Of a stretch of 13,408 bases of DNA, positions 8,104 through 13,408 are shown in pieces. The notes under the pieces are model-generated. The model was not told where the DNA came from, searched no databases, and was given only the letters and a program-made list of their open reading frames with translations. The stretch's first letter is position 1; each line of letters begins with the position of its first letter. The position numbers were made by a program, and so were the translations under genes. The DNA comes from Alphaproteobacteria bacterium (GTDB lineage: Bacteria; Pseudomonadota; Alphaproteobacteria; Paracaedibacterales; CAIULA01): the NCBI GenBank assembly GCA_019751935.1, contig JAIEMR010000082.1, forward strand, positions 1 to 13,408, given 5' to 3'.

Positions 8104-9558
8104 ATGTCCGGCAAAACACATAATATCACGTTGATTCCAGGCGACGGCATTGGACCAGAGGTTACTTCCGCTACTTGCAAAATCATTGAGGCAACTGGAG
8201 TAAAGATAAAATGGGATGTATGCGCGGCAGGCGCTGAGGTTTTTAAAAAAGGCCTTGAAACGGGTGTTCCGACAGAGACAATAGACTCGATTCTTAAAAA
8301 CAAAATTGCCTTAAAGGGGCCCCTTGAAACACCTGTGGGATTTGGTGAGAAAAGCGCCAATGTGACTTTGCGCAAGATGTTTGAAACTTATGGCAACATT
8401 CGTCCAATCAAAGAGATTCCTGGGGTTGAAACTCCATATCATGGCCGAGATATTGACCTTGTGATTGTCAGGGAAAACATCGAGGATTTATATGCTGGTA
8501 TTGAGCACATGCAAACGCCAAACGTTGCGCAATGCTTAAAGTTAATCTCACGTAAGGGCTGCGAGAAAATCGTGCGTCTTGCTTTTGAGTTTGCTCGCTC
8601 AGAAGGACGGAAGATGGTTCACTGCGCGACCAAAGCTAATATTATGAAACTCAGCGAGGGGCTTTTAAAACGGACTTTTGAAGAAATTTCAGGCGATTAC
8701 CCAGATATCGAAGCTCATCACATTATTGTGGATAACTGTGCGCATCAACTGGTTAAAAAACCTGAACAGTTTGATGTGATTGTCACAACCAATATGAACG
8801 GCGATATCCTAAGTGATCTGGGATCAGCATTAATTGGCGGATTAGGATTTGCACCTGGCGCTAATATTGGCGATGATTTTGCAATTTTTGAAGCCGTTCA
8901 TGGATCTGCCCCTAAATATGCAGGTAAAAATGTAATTAACCCGACAGCTGTTTTATTATCAGGCGTGATGATGTTGCGGTATTTGGGCGAATTTAAAGCA
9001 GCCGAATCAATTGAACAGGCACTTTATATCACCTTAGCAAAAGATCGAATTCTAACTCGAGATGTGGTGGGAGATAAGGGTTCAGCATCAACAACTGCCT
9101 TTACAGACGCAATTATAAAAAATCTGGGTAAAGCGTTTAAAGAGCAAAAAGAACATACCTATAAACCCATTCAACTCCCTAAAGTCTCAAAAGATCCAGC
9201 ACCGATTAAACCAAAGGACAGAGTCGTAAAGGGCATCGATGTCTTTATTGAACTGGATAAATCCTTTGAAGTCCTTGGAAAAAATTTAGAACAACTAGCT
9301 GTTTCTACTCCTTTTGAATTTAAGATCCTTTCATGCCGAGGGGTGAAAATTTACCCAAGTCTTTCTTTGAAAGAACCTGATTTGGTCGATCACGTTTGCG
9401 CCCGTTTTGTTTTAAAAGACTCAGCTCAAGAAGCAAGTGATGAGATGATTTTGGCTCTTTTGCAAAAATTGTCAAAGGAATGTCGTTGGGTCCATTTAGA
9501 AAAACTTAATACATTTGATGGTAAGGTGGCTTATTCAAAAACCCATGGAGAAGGGTAA
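8104..9558 (+). CDS. icd: Isocitrate dehydrogenase (NADP type, long form)
   Basis: This TCA-cycle enzyme oxidatively decarboxylates isocitrate to 2-oxoglutarate in the cytoplasm. The N-terminus reads LIPGDGIGPEV (10-20). Isocitrate binding is shown by SANVTLR (84-90), Arg100 and Arg123, with catalytic Tyr130 and Lys177. Metal ligands are Asp234 and Asp238 in NMNGDILSDLG. The nucleotide loop HGSAPKYAGKNVINP (266-280) has Lys271-Tyr272 at the positions of E. coli Lys344-Tyr345, which contact the 2'-phosphate of NADP, so NADP specificity is likely. Residues from about 345 to 484 form an extra C-terminal domain absent from E. coli Icd but found in Thermus thermophilus and Rickettsia enzymes of about 480-496 residues. 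The start follows AGGAG. A small zinc-finger gene follows four bases after the stop. Confidence 0.95.
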   Translation: MSGKTHNITLIPGDGIGPEVTSATCKIIEATGVKIKWDVCAAGAEVFKKGLETGVPTETIDSILKNKIALKGPLETPVGFGEKSANVTLRKMFETYGNIRPIKEIPGVETPYHGRDIDLVIVRENIEDLYAGIEHMQTPNVAQCLKLISRKGCEKIVRLAFEFARSEGRKMVHCATKANIMKLSEGLLKRTFEEISGDYPDIEAHHIIVDNCAHQLVKKPEQFDVIVTTNMNGDILSDLGSALIGGLGFAPGANIGDDFAIFEAVHGSAPKYAGKNVINPTAVLLSGVMMLRYLGEFKAAESIEQALYITLAKDRILTRDVVGDKGSASTTAFTDAIIKNLGKAFKEQKEHTYKPIQLPKVSKDPAPIKPKDRVVKGIDVFIELDKSFEVLGKNLEQLAVSTPFEFKILSCRGVKIYPSLSLKEPDLVDHVCARFVLKDSAQEASDEMILALLQKLSKECRWVHLEKLNTFDGKVAYSKTHGEG

Positions 9559-9562
9559 TTTA

Positions 9563-9895
9563 ATGAGATGTTTTAGACATCAAGACGCTGAAAGTGTTGG
9601 CATTTGTAAAAATTGCCAAAAAGGTTTATGTCATGAATGTTCAGTCGACTGCGATAATGGACTTGCCTGCAAGCAATGTGAAACTCGCGTTCGGGTTTTA
9701 AATCAATTTTTAGATAATAGTGTACACAGAAAAGCAAATACTCATTTTATTTCTTCATTATTAAGCGGGGCTTTCTTTGTAATATTCGGTATTGCTATCT
9801 GGCATTACTATATGGATGTCTTTGCTGTTATCTTTATTTTATTTGGCGGTTGTTTCTTTTTTAATGCTTATCGCTTTCGGCCCGTGAAGAAATAA
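9563..9895 (+). CDS. Small B-box-like zinc-finger membrane protein
   Basis: The function of this 110-residue protein is unknown. Its N-terminal 40 residues form a cysteine-rich zinc-binding pattern: Cys3-x2-His6, Cys15-x2-Cys18, Cys23-x2-Cys26, Cys30, Cys36-x2-Cys39. The spacing resembles B-box zinc fingers, which usually mediate protein contacts. After a short basic linker come two hydrophobic helices (about 63-80 and 86-102) and a basic C-terminus RFRPVKK. The finger is therefore likely cytoplasmic, with a helical hairpin in the inner membrane. I chose the ATG at 9563 because GGAGAAGGG lies just upstream at 9547-9555 and it avoids overlap with icd; an in-frame ATG at 9515 would overlap icd by 44 bases and adds residues unrelated to the finger. 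The gap of four bases suggests co-transcription with icd. Confidence 0.72.
   Translation: MRCFRHQDAESVGICKNCQKGLCHECSVDCDNGLACKQCETRVRVLNQFLDNSVHRKANTHFISSLLSGAFFVIFGIAIWHYYMDVFAVIFILFGGCFFFNAYRFRPVKK
9853..9877. repeat. Direct repeat copy 1 (3' end of zinc-finger gene)
   Basis: The first 20 bases (9853-9872) are identical to 10500-10519. After one mismatch the next four bases also match, giving 24 of 25. This copy encodes the FFFNAYRF residues near the C-terminus of the zinc-finger protein. The second copy lies 647 bases downstream, beyond the cysteine-rich minus-strand gene. Confidence 0.6.
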
Positions 9896-9965
9896 AATTT
9901 GTTGGTAGATAGCTGAGGTGTAATATATTTATTTTATTAATACTCAGAATGATAATTTCTCAAGA

Positions 9966-10017
9966 TTATTTTACTAGATTTTGTATTCAAAAAATCTAGT
10001 AAAATAAAGTCTTTTTT
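9966..10017. terminator. Bidirectional intrinsic terminator
   Basis: Bases 9966-9982 and 9991-10007 form a perfect 17-base-pair inverted repeat (TTATTTTACTAGATTTT and its complement) around an 8-base loop. On the + strand a run of six T follows at 10012-10017. It sits between the stop of the + strand zinc-finger gene (9895) and the stop of the convergent minus-strand gene (10039), where a shared terminator is expected. The stem is very AT-rich, but its length compensates. Confidence 0.75.
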
Positions 10018-10038
10018 AGAAAAAAATTAATCGGCAGA

Positions 10039-10377
10039 TTATTCATTAAATAGCGTTATGTGCCTATTGCCATCGGCATATTTACGCCTAGCAGTTGAAC
10101 ATAAATTATCTTTACATACTCCAGGTGACATAGCCCCAATAAAAGGCTTTTTATCTTTGCTTTTTCCTTTCTTACAATTTTTTATGCAAAGTTCTTCATC
10201 ATTCCTCTTATCCATCATTCCAATTTTCACTTTTTCAAAGTCATAGTCTAAATCCTCTCCATGCTTATGTTCTGCTGTGATGCATCGGCAGTAGTAGTTG
10301 TCGGCTTTGCAGCTTTGGATATTAATAAGTAATCCAGCAAACATTACAGTAATAAGAAAGCAATATTTTTTTATCAT
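10039..10377 (-). CDS. Small secreted six-cysteine protein, unknown function
   Basis: I do not recognise this family. The 112-residue product has a clear export signal: MIKK, a hydrophobic stretch (residues 5-20) and a plausible signal peptidase I site after Ala25 (SCKA). Cys23 preceded by IQS is a poor lipobox, so a lipoprotein is a less likely alternative. The mature part of about 87 residues has six cysteines (30, 32, 64, 68, 88, 93), enough for three disulfides in the periplasm or outside the cell, and is rich in Lys, Asp and Glu. Translation is well supported by AAGGAG (10383-10388) five bases before the ATG. A TATAAT lies further upstream at 10435-10430. It is a lone minus-strand gene among + strand genes and lies between the two copies of a 24/25-base direct repeat, so it may have been acquired. 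Confidence 0.68.
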   Translation of the reverse strand: MIKKYCFLITVMFAGLLINIQSCKADNYYCRCITAEHKHGEDLDYDFEKVKIGMMDKRNDEELCIKNCKKGKSKDKKPFIGAMSPGVCKDNLCSTARRKYADGNRHITLFNE

Positions 10378-10404
10378 GATATCTCCTTAGTTTTTGTGAA
10401 CGTT

Positions 10405-10425
10405 AAAGATGTTCTTTACATCTTT
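10405..10425. promoter_or_regulatory. Inverted repeat upstream of the cysteine-rich gene
   Basis: AAAGATGT (10405-10412) and ACATCTTT (10418-10425) form a perfect 8-base inverted repeat with a 5-base spacer. It falls just downstream of the candidate -10 box of the minus-strand gene, where the transcript would begin. It could be a repressor operator or a 5' hairpin in the leader. The symmetry is seen; the role is inferred. Confidence 0.4.
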
Positions 10426-10429
10426 TGAT

Positions 10430-10435
10430 ATTATA
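10430..10435 (-). promoter_or_regulatory. Candidate -10 box of the cysteine-rich gene
   Basis: Read on the minus strand this is a perfect TATAAT, about 53 bases before the start codon of the secreted protein gene. No good -35 hexamer is present at 16-18 bases in this very AT-rich tract, so the call rests on the -10 box and position only. Confidence 0.35.
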
Positions 10436-10499
10436 TAGCGTGAAGTATTAATATATTATTAATGCTTTATGTATGTTTTAAATATTTTATTTGATGACT

Positions 10500-10524
10500 T
10501 TTCTTTTTTAATGCTTATCTCTTT
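10500..10524. repeat. Direct repeat copy 2 (remnant of zinc-finger gene 3' end)
   Basis: This copy matches 9853-9877 at 24 of 25 positions. Read in the same frame it gives FFFNAYLF followed by residues ending in LKNK, comparable to the zinc-finger protein ending FFFNAYRF and VKK. The frame is closed by TGA immediately upstream (10495-10497), so it is not a gene; it looks like a decayed fragment. Weaker similarity continues to about 10542 (AAAGAATAAAA against AAGAAATAAAA). Confidence 0.55.
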
Positions 10525-10583
10525 AGCCATTTAAAGAATAAAAACAAAGATAAACATCTATCTTAATAATTATGCTTTAGTTC

Positions 10584-10592
10584 TGTTATAAG
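10584..10592 (+). promoter_or_regulatory. Candidate extended -10 promoter of the class V PLP enzyme gene
   Basis: TGTTATAAG fits an extended -10 element (TGn followed by TATAAG) about 35 bases before the ATG at 10627, predicting a leader of roughly 28 bases. The -35 region is only AT-rich, as tolerated with an extended -10. The rest of the 249-base divergent intergenic region (10378-10626) is strongly AT-rich and shows no further gene. Confidence 0.4.
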
Positions 10593-10626
10593 TAGGCATC
10601 AGTAAAGTTAGTAACGAGAGTCCTGA

Positions 10627-11802
10627 ATGCCGATCAATGTTAAAAAGGCCAGGGATGAAACGCCAGGCGCCACCAACGTTTTGCATTTTAATAATGCCGG
10701 CGCTTCATTGATGCCAACACCTGTTTTAAAAAAAGTGATGAATCACCTGCGGCTAGAATCAGAGATTGGCGGGTATGAAGCTGCCGATAAATGTGCAGAA
10801 GCTATAGAAAATGTTTATAAATCAATTTCTAAGCTCTTAAATTGCAATACTAAAGAAGTAGCCGTTATTGAAAATGCGACTCGTGCTTGGGATATGGCCT
10901 TTTATTCCATCCCTTTTCAAAAAGGTGATCGTATTTTAACGGCCCAAGCAGAATATGCCAGTAATTATATATCATACCTACAAGTCTCAAAACGAACAGG
11001 GGTTGAGGTTGAAGTCGTCCCTAATGATGAATGCGGGCAGATATCTATTGAGGTTCTAGAAAAGGCAATTGATAAACACGTAAAGCTGATTGCAATTACA
11101 CACGTTCCAACGAATGGTGGTTTAGTTAATCCGGCTAAAAAGGTTGGTGAAATAGCAAAGGCGCGTAATATTTTATATCTTTTAGATGCTTGCCAATCAG
11201 TTGGACAGATGCCAATTGATGTACAAGAAATTGGTTGCGATATGTTGTCAGCAACTGGACGCAAATATTTAAGGGGACCCAGAGGAACAGGATTTTTATA
11301 TGTTCGTGAGAATTTATTAAATCTGCTTGAAACCCCTTTTTTAGATTTGCATGCAGCCCGCTGGACAAGTATCAACAAGTACGAGATCCGCCCTGATGCT
11401 AGACGGTTTGAAAACTGGGAATGTAATATCGCTGCTAAGCTTGGTTTGGGAAGAGCCGTTGAGTATGCGATGGAATGGAAATTAGATCACATTTACGCTC
11501 GGATTCAGCATTTAGCTGCAGATTTGCGTAAAAAATTAAAGAACATAAAAAATGTTACTGTTATGGACCTAGGGAAAGAGCAGTGCGGTATCATTACCTT
11601 TATGATAACGGGACAAGATCCGGTAACCACCCAGCGCTCTCTTCATGAAAAAAAGATTAACATATCTGTATCCATTGCCGAATATAGCCGTCTTGATATG
11701 GATGCCAGGGGAATAGATGCTTTGTTGCGTGCATCTGTGCATTATTACAATACAGAAGAGGAAGTGGAAAGGTTTTGTGAAGCTATAGAGATTTTGTCCT
11801 AA
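10627..11802 (+). CDS. Class V aminotransferase-fold PLP-dependent enzyme
   Basis: This cytoplasmic PLP enzyme is of the cysteine desulfurase/aminotransferase class V family. The cofactor Lys is Lys213 in SATGRKYLRGPRGTGFLYV. Asp187 in LLDACQSVGQ contacts the pyridine nitrogen, with Gln190 beside it. The C-terminal LRASVHYYNTEEEVERF (367-383) is typical of the fold. The N-terminus FNNAGASLMP (21-30) and EIGGYEAADK (46-55) mark a subgroup distinct from SufS/IscS. At the cofactor-stacking position, where SufS has EHHAN, this protein has EYASN (109-113). I see no desulfurase-type catalytic cysteine loop. The GGYEAA and EYxxN features recall EgtE-type C-S lyases of ergothioneine synthesis, but no egt gene is in the window, so the substrate is open. 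The length of 391 is normal. Its ribosome site (GAGAG) is modest, and it appears monocistronic. Confidence 0.85.
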   Translation: MPINVKKARDETPGATNVLHFNNAGASLMPTPVLKKVMNHLRLESEIGGYEAADKCAEAIENVYKSISKLLNCNTKEVAVIENATRAWDMAFYSIPFQKGDRILTAQAEYASNYISYLQVSKRTGVEVEVVPNDECGQISIEVLEKAIDKHVKLIAITHVPTNGGLVNPAKKVGEIAKARNILYLLDACQSVGQMPIDVQEIGCDMLSATGRKYLRGPRGTGFLYVRENLLNLLETPFLDLHAARWTSINKYEIRPDARRFENWECNIAAKLGLGRAVEYAMEWKLDHIYARIQHLAADLRKKLKNIKNVTVMDLGKEQCGIITFMITGQDPVTTQRSLHEKKINISVSIAEYSRLDMDARGIDALLRASVHYYNTEEEVERFCEAIEILS

Positions 11803-11856
11803 GAGCCTGTATTCACAAAATTTACTGTTATTTATTATCAATTAAGCAGACTTTTA

Positions 11857-11878
11857 AACAATTTGTTAATAAATTGTT
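11857..11878. promoter_or_regulatory. Inverted repeat upstream of the Lys/Ala-rich gene
   Basis: AACAATTT (11857-11864) and AAATTGTT (11871-11878) are perfect inverted repeats around a 6-base spacer, immediately before a TACAAT (-10-like) at 11882-11887. No T-run follows, so it is a poor terminator for the upstream gene. An operator overlapping a promoter is possible but unproven. Confidence 0.3.
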
Positions 11879-11881
11879 CCT

Positions 11882-11910
11882 TACAATAAAGTAAATGATT
11901 TTATTGTAGG
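11882..11910 (+). promoter_or_regulatory. Leader hairpin abutting the ribosome site of the Lys/Ala-rich gene
   Basis: TACAATAAA (11882-11890) pairs perfectly with TTTATTGTA (11900-11908). One G-U and one more A-U pair extend the stem inward to a 5-base loop. The ribosome site TAGG (11907-11910) is at the base of the stem, so folding could limit translation. If TACAAT is instead the -10 box, most of this stem would not be transcribed. Confidence 0.3.
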
Positions 11911-11917
11911 TGTGATT

Positions 11918-12610
11918 GTGAAAAAAATATTTCTGTGCCTATTCTTAATGGCTTTTGTTACGCCAACTGAATTGCAAGCTAAGGGTGCTAATCCAGGTAA
12001 AGCTATTGCTAAGGGTGTGAAAAGCGTTGGAAAGGCTATAGGAGGGAAAGGCAATCCTATAACGAAACTTTTTGGATTGGTTCTAAAACTTCCAAAAGAA
12101 ATGATGCAGTATACCAAAATAATGAAAGATAGCGCTAAAGATATTAAAAATATTGGGAAAGAACTTCCTAAAGCAACAACTCCTGAGAAACTGACTGCTG
12201 TATATGAGAAAATTAAGAAATTAATTTCTAAACTTGAAAAAATGGATAATAAATTTGAATCAGACAAGCTTGTTGCAGAGGTATCAAAAGGTGTTAGCGT
12301 ATGTGATAGTCCGGCGACAAAGCCACTTGCGATGGCACCCCCCACAGGAGGCGCTGTTGGGTATGTATGTGGTATGTTAAAAGGTACAGATGCAAAGTTC
12401 ACAGGGATAGGTGCTTTTATGAAATCTCTTTTAAATACGGCAATGCAATATGAAGCCAAAGCGGCTAAAAAAATCTTGGCTGTTACCGGAAAAGAACCAG
12501 ACGAAGTAGAGATTGCGGAAGAACCTGAAGATATGCTGCCAGCTGCAACAACACCAGTAGCTGTAAAAGCACCAGCAGCTACAAAAACAGCAGCTAAGAA
12601 AAAAAAGTAG
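11918..12610 (+). CDS. Secreted Lys/Ala-rich protein, unknown function
   Basis: I do not recognise this 230-residue protein. The N-terminus is a good Sec signal peptide: MKK, a hydrophobic core (4-14) and a cleavage site after Ala21 (LQA before KG). The mature protein opens with a Gly/Lys/Ala-rich cationic stretch (GKAIAKGVKSVGKAIGGKG, 27-45). Then come predicted amphipathic helices (about 60-125), a short hydrophobic segment with a possible disulfide pair (Cys129, Cys151), a second helical segment (163-190), an acidic patch (193-205), and a Pro/Ala/Thr tail ending in four Lys, reminiscent of histone H1 tails. Its charge is strongly basic overall. I chose GTG 11918 because TAGG sits seven bases upstream; GTG 11912 is only one base from it. 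It converges with sdhB, 13 bases between stops. Confidence 0.68.
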   Translation: MKKIFLCLFLMAFVTPTELQAKGANPGKAIAKGVKSVGKAIGGKGNPITKLFGLVLKLPKEMMQYTKIMKDSAKDIKNIGKELPKATTPEKLTAVYEKIKKLISKLEKMDNKFESDKLVAEVSKGVSVCDSPATKPLAMAPPTGGAVGYVCGMLKGTDAKFTGIGAFMKSLLNTAMQYEAKAAKKILAVTGKEPDEVEIAEEPEDMLPAATTPVAVKAPAATKTAAKKKK

Positions 12611-12623
12611 CAACAGTCGGTGC

Positions 12624-13397
12624 TCAACTCTTTTGATTCTTAACCATCATCGTTTTAATCTCGCCAATAGCCTTGGCGGGATTAAGATCTTTTGGACACG
12701 TTTTCGTGCAGTTCATGATGGTATGACATCTATAAAGCTTAAAAGGATCGTTTAATTCTTCTAACCGCTCGATTGTTTTGTCATCGCGGCTATCTTGGAT
12801 CCAGCGATTTGCCTGGAGAAGAGTAGCTGGCCCTAAATATTTATCGCCATTCCACCAATAACTAGGACAGCCGGCCGCACAACTAAAGCACAAAACACAT
12901 TCCCAAAGCCCATCTAACTTTGCTCGTTCCTCAGGGGATTGAAGTCTTTCCCGCTCTCCAAGCGGAGTATCCGATTGAAGCCAAGGTTTTGTTGAGGCAT
13001 ATTGTGCATAGGCTGCGCTTAAATCAGGTACTAGATCTTTTATCACGGGCATATGGGGCAGTGGGTTGATCTTCACCGTCCCTTTTATATCAGAAATAGG
13101 CTTGGTGCATGCTAATGTATTGGTTCCGTCAATATTCATGGAACAACTGCCGCATACACCCTCGCGGCAAGACCTTCTAAAGGTAAGGGTTGAGTCAACT
13201 TCATCTTTGATTTTAATAAGGGCATCCAAAACCATAGGACCGCATTTATTGGTATCAAGTTCAAATTGATCATAACTTGGGTTTTCATTTGAATCAGGAT
13301 CAAAGCGATAAATTTGAAAAGTTTTCGTTGCAGTAGGAGAAGTGTACGTTTTTCCCTTTTTTACCTTTGAGTTTTCAGGAAGCCTTAGTTGAACCAT
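12624..13397 (-). CDS. sdhB: Succinate dehydrogenase iron-sulfur subunit
   Basis: This is subunit B of respiratory complex II; it passes electrons from the SdhA flavin to ubiquinone at the inner membrane. The [2Fe-2S] ligands are Cys77, Cys82, Cys85 and Cys97 (SCREGVCGSCSMN and ACTK). The [4Fe-4S] ligands are Cys167, Cys170, Cys173 and Cys234. The [3Fe-4S] ligands are Cys177, Cys224 and Cys230. Quinone-site residues known from E. coli SdhB (Pro160, Trp164, His207, Ile209) correspond to Pro178, Trp182, His225 and Ile227. The length of 257 suits alphaproteobacterial SdhB, which has a longer N-terminus than E. coli. GAGG lies five bases before the ATG. A TGA at 13400-13398 directly abuts the start and could be the stop of an upstream gene, expected to be sdhA, but only 11 bases are visible. 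Confidence 0.96.
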   Translation of the reverse strand: MVQLRLPENSKVKKGKTYTSPTATKTFQIYRFDPDSNENPSYDQFELDTNKCGPMVLDALIKIKDEVDSTLTFRRSCREGVCGSCSMNIDGTNTLACTKPISDIKGTVKINPLPHMPVIKDLVPDLSAAYAQYASTKPWLQSDTPLGERERLQSPEERAKLDGLWECVLCFSCAAGCPSYWWNGDKYLGPATLLQANRWIQDSRDDKTIERLEELNDPFKLYRCHTIMNCTKTCPKDLNPAKAIGEIKTMMVKNQKS

Positions 13398-13408
13398 TCA
13401 AACCTCAT

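Noticed and set aside
9515..9562. Upstream ATG extending the zinc-finger protein by 16 residues
   Set aside because: It would overlap icd and lacks a ribosome site, while the ATG at 9563 has GGAGAAGGG correctly placed.
10058..10246. Plus-strand 62-residue frame opposite the cysteine-rich gene
   Set aside because: No ribosome site; the minus-strand frame has a strong one plus a signal peptide and patterned cysteines.
10449..10458. AT palindrome TAATATATTA in the divergent intergenic region
   Set aside because: Short pure-AT palindromes are expected by chance in such a tract; nothing else supports a site.
10965..11378. A 137-residue minus-strand frame inside the class V PLP enzyme gene
   Set aside because: It is antisense to conserved PLP-binding motifs, with no ribosome site or family resemblance.
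11881..12627. A 248-residue minus-strand open frame lying over the Lys/Ala-rich gene and overlapping the sdhB stop
   Set aside because: Its Ser/Phe/Ala-rich product is what the complement of Lys/Ala-rich codons would give. The + strand reading has a signal peptide, a ribosome site and a sensible start, whereas the minus frame starts at TTG without one.

Overview
The window looks like part of the chromosome of an AT-rich alphaproteobacterium, plausibly a host-associated one of the Rickettsiales or Holosporales kind. This is inferred from low-GC coding sequence, an isocitrate dehydrogenase of the long (about 480 residue) Rickettsia/Thermus type with a C-terminal extension, a 3-hydroxybutyrate dehydrogenase with every known substrate residue, and compact gene packing. 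No tRNA, rRNA, CRISPR array, transposase or phage gene is visible, and the genus cannot be fixed from the sequence alone.

Layout. Bases 1-741 hold a 5'-truncated 3-hydroxybutyrate dehydrogenase (polyhydroxybutyrate/ketone-body metabolism). Bases 842-9895 hold nine genes on the + strand with very short gaps: a TauE/SafE-type membrane exporter; a complete polyamine ABC importer in the E. coli potF-potG-potH-potI order; a GT-B family 4 glycosyltransferase; a family 9 (heptosyltransferase-like) glycosyltransferase; NADP-type isocitrate dehydrogenase; and a small protein with a B-box-like zinc-binding N-terminus and two membrane helices. The importer genes overlap or nearly touch the glycosyltransferases, so they may be co-transcribed. 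A 52-base gap with its own strong ribosome binding site precedes icd.

Bases 9896-12610 are the accessory-looking part. A strong AT-rich hairpin serves as a shared terminator. It is followed by a minus-strand gene for a small secreted six-cysteine protein, an AT-rich divergent promoter region, a class V PLP-dependent enzyme of uncertain substrate, and a secreted Lys/Ala-rich protein. A 24/25-base direct repeat (the 3' end of the zinc-finger gene and a copy 647 bases away) brackets the cysteine-rich gene and suggests that this segment was inserted or duplicated.

Bases 12624-13397 (minus strand) encode the iron-sulfur subunit of succinate dehydrogenase, with all cluster ligands and quinone-site residues intact. 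It converges on the Lys/Ala-rich gene with only 13 bases between stop codons.

Overall the window is mostly housekeeping: TCA-cycle enzymes (icd, sdhB), carbon-reserve use, polyamine uptake and envelope glycan synthesis. I found no clear new multi-gene system. The least explained items are the two small secreted proteins, the repeat-bracketed segment and the zinc-finger membrane protein.
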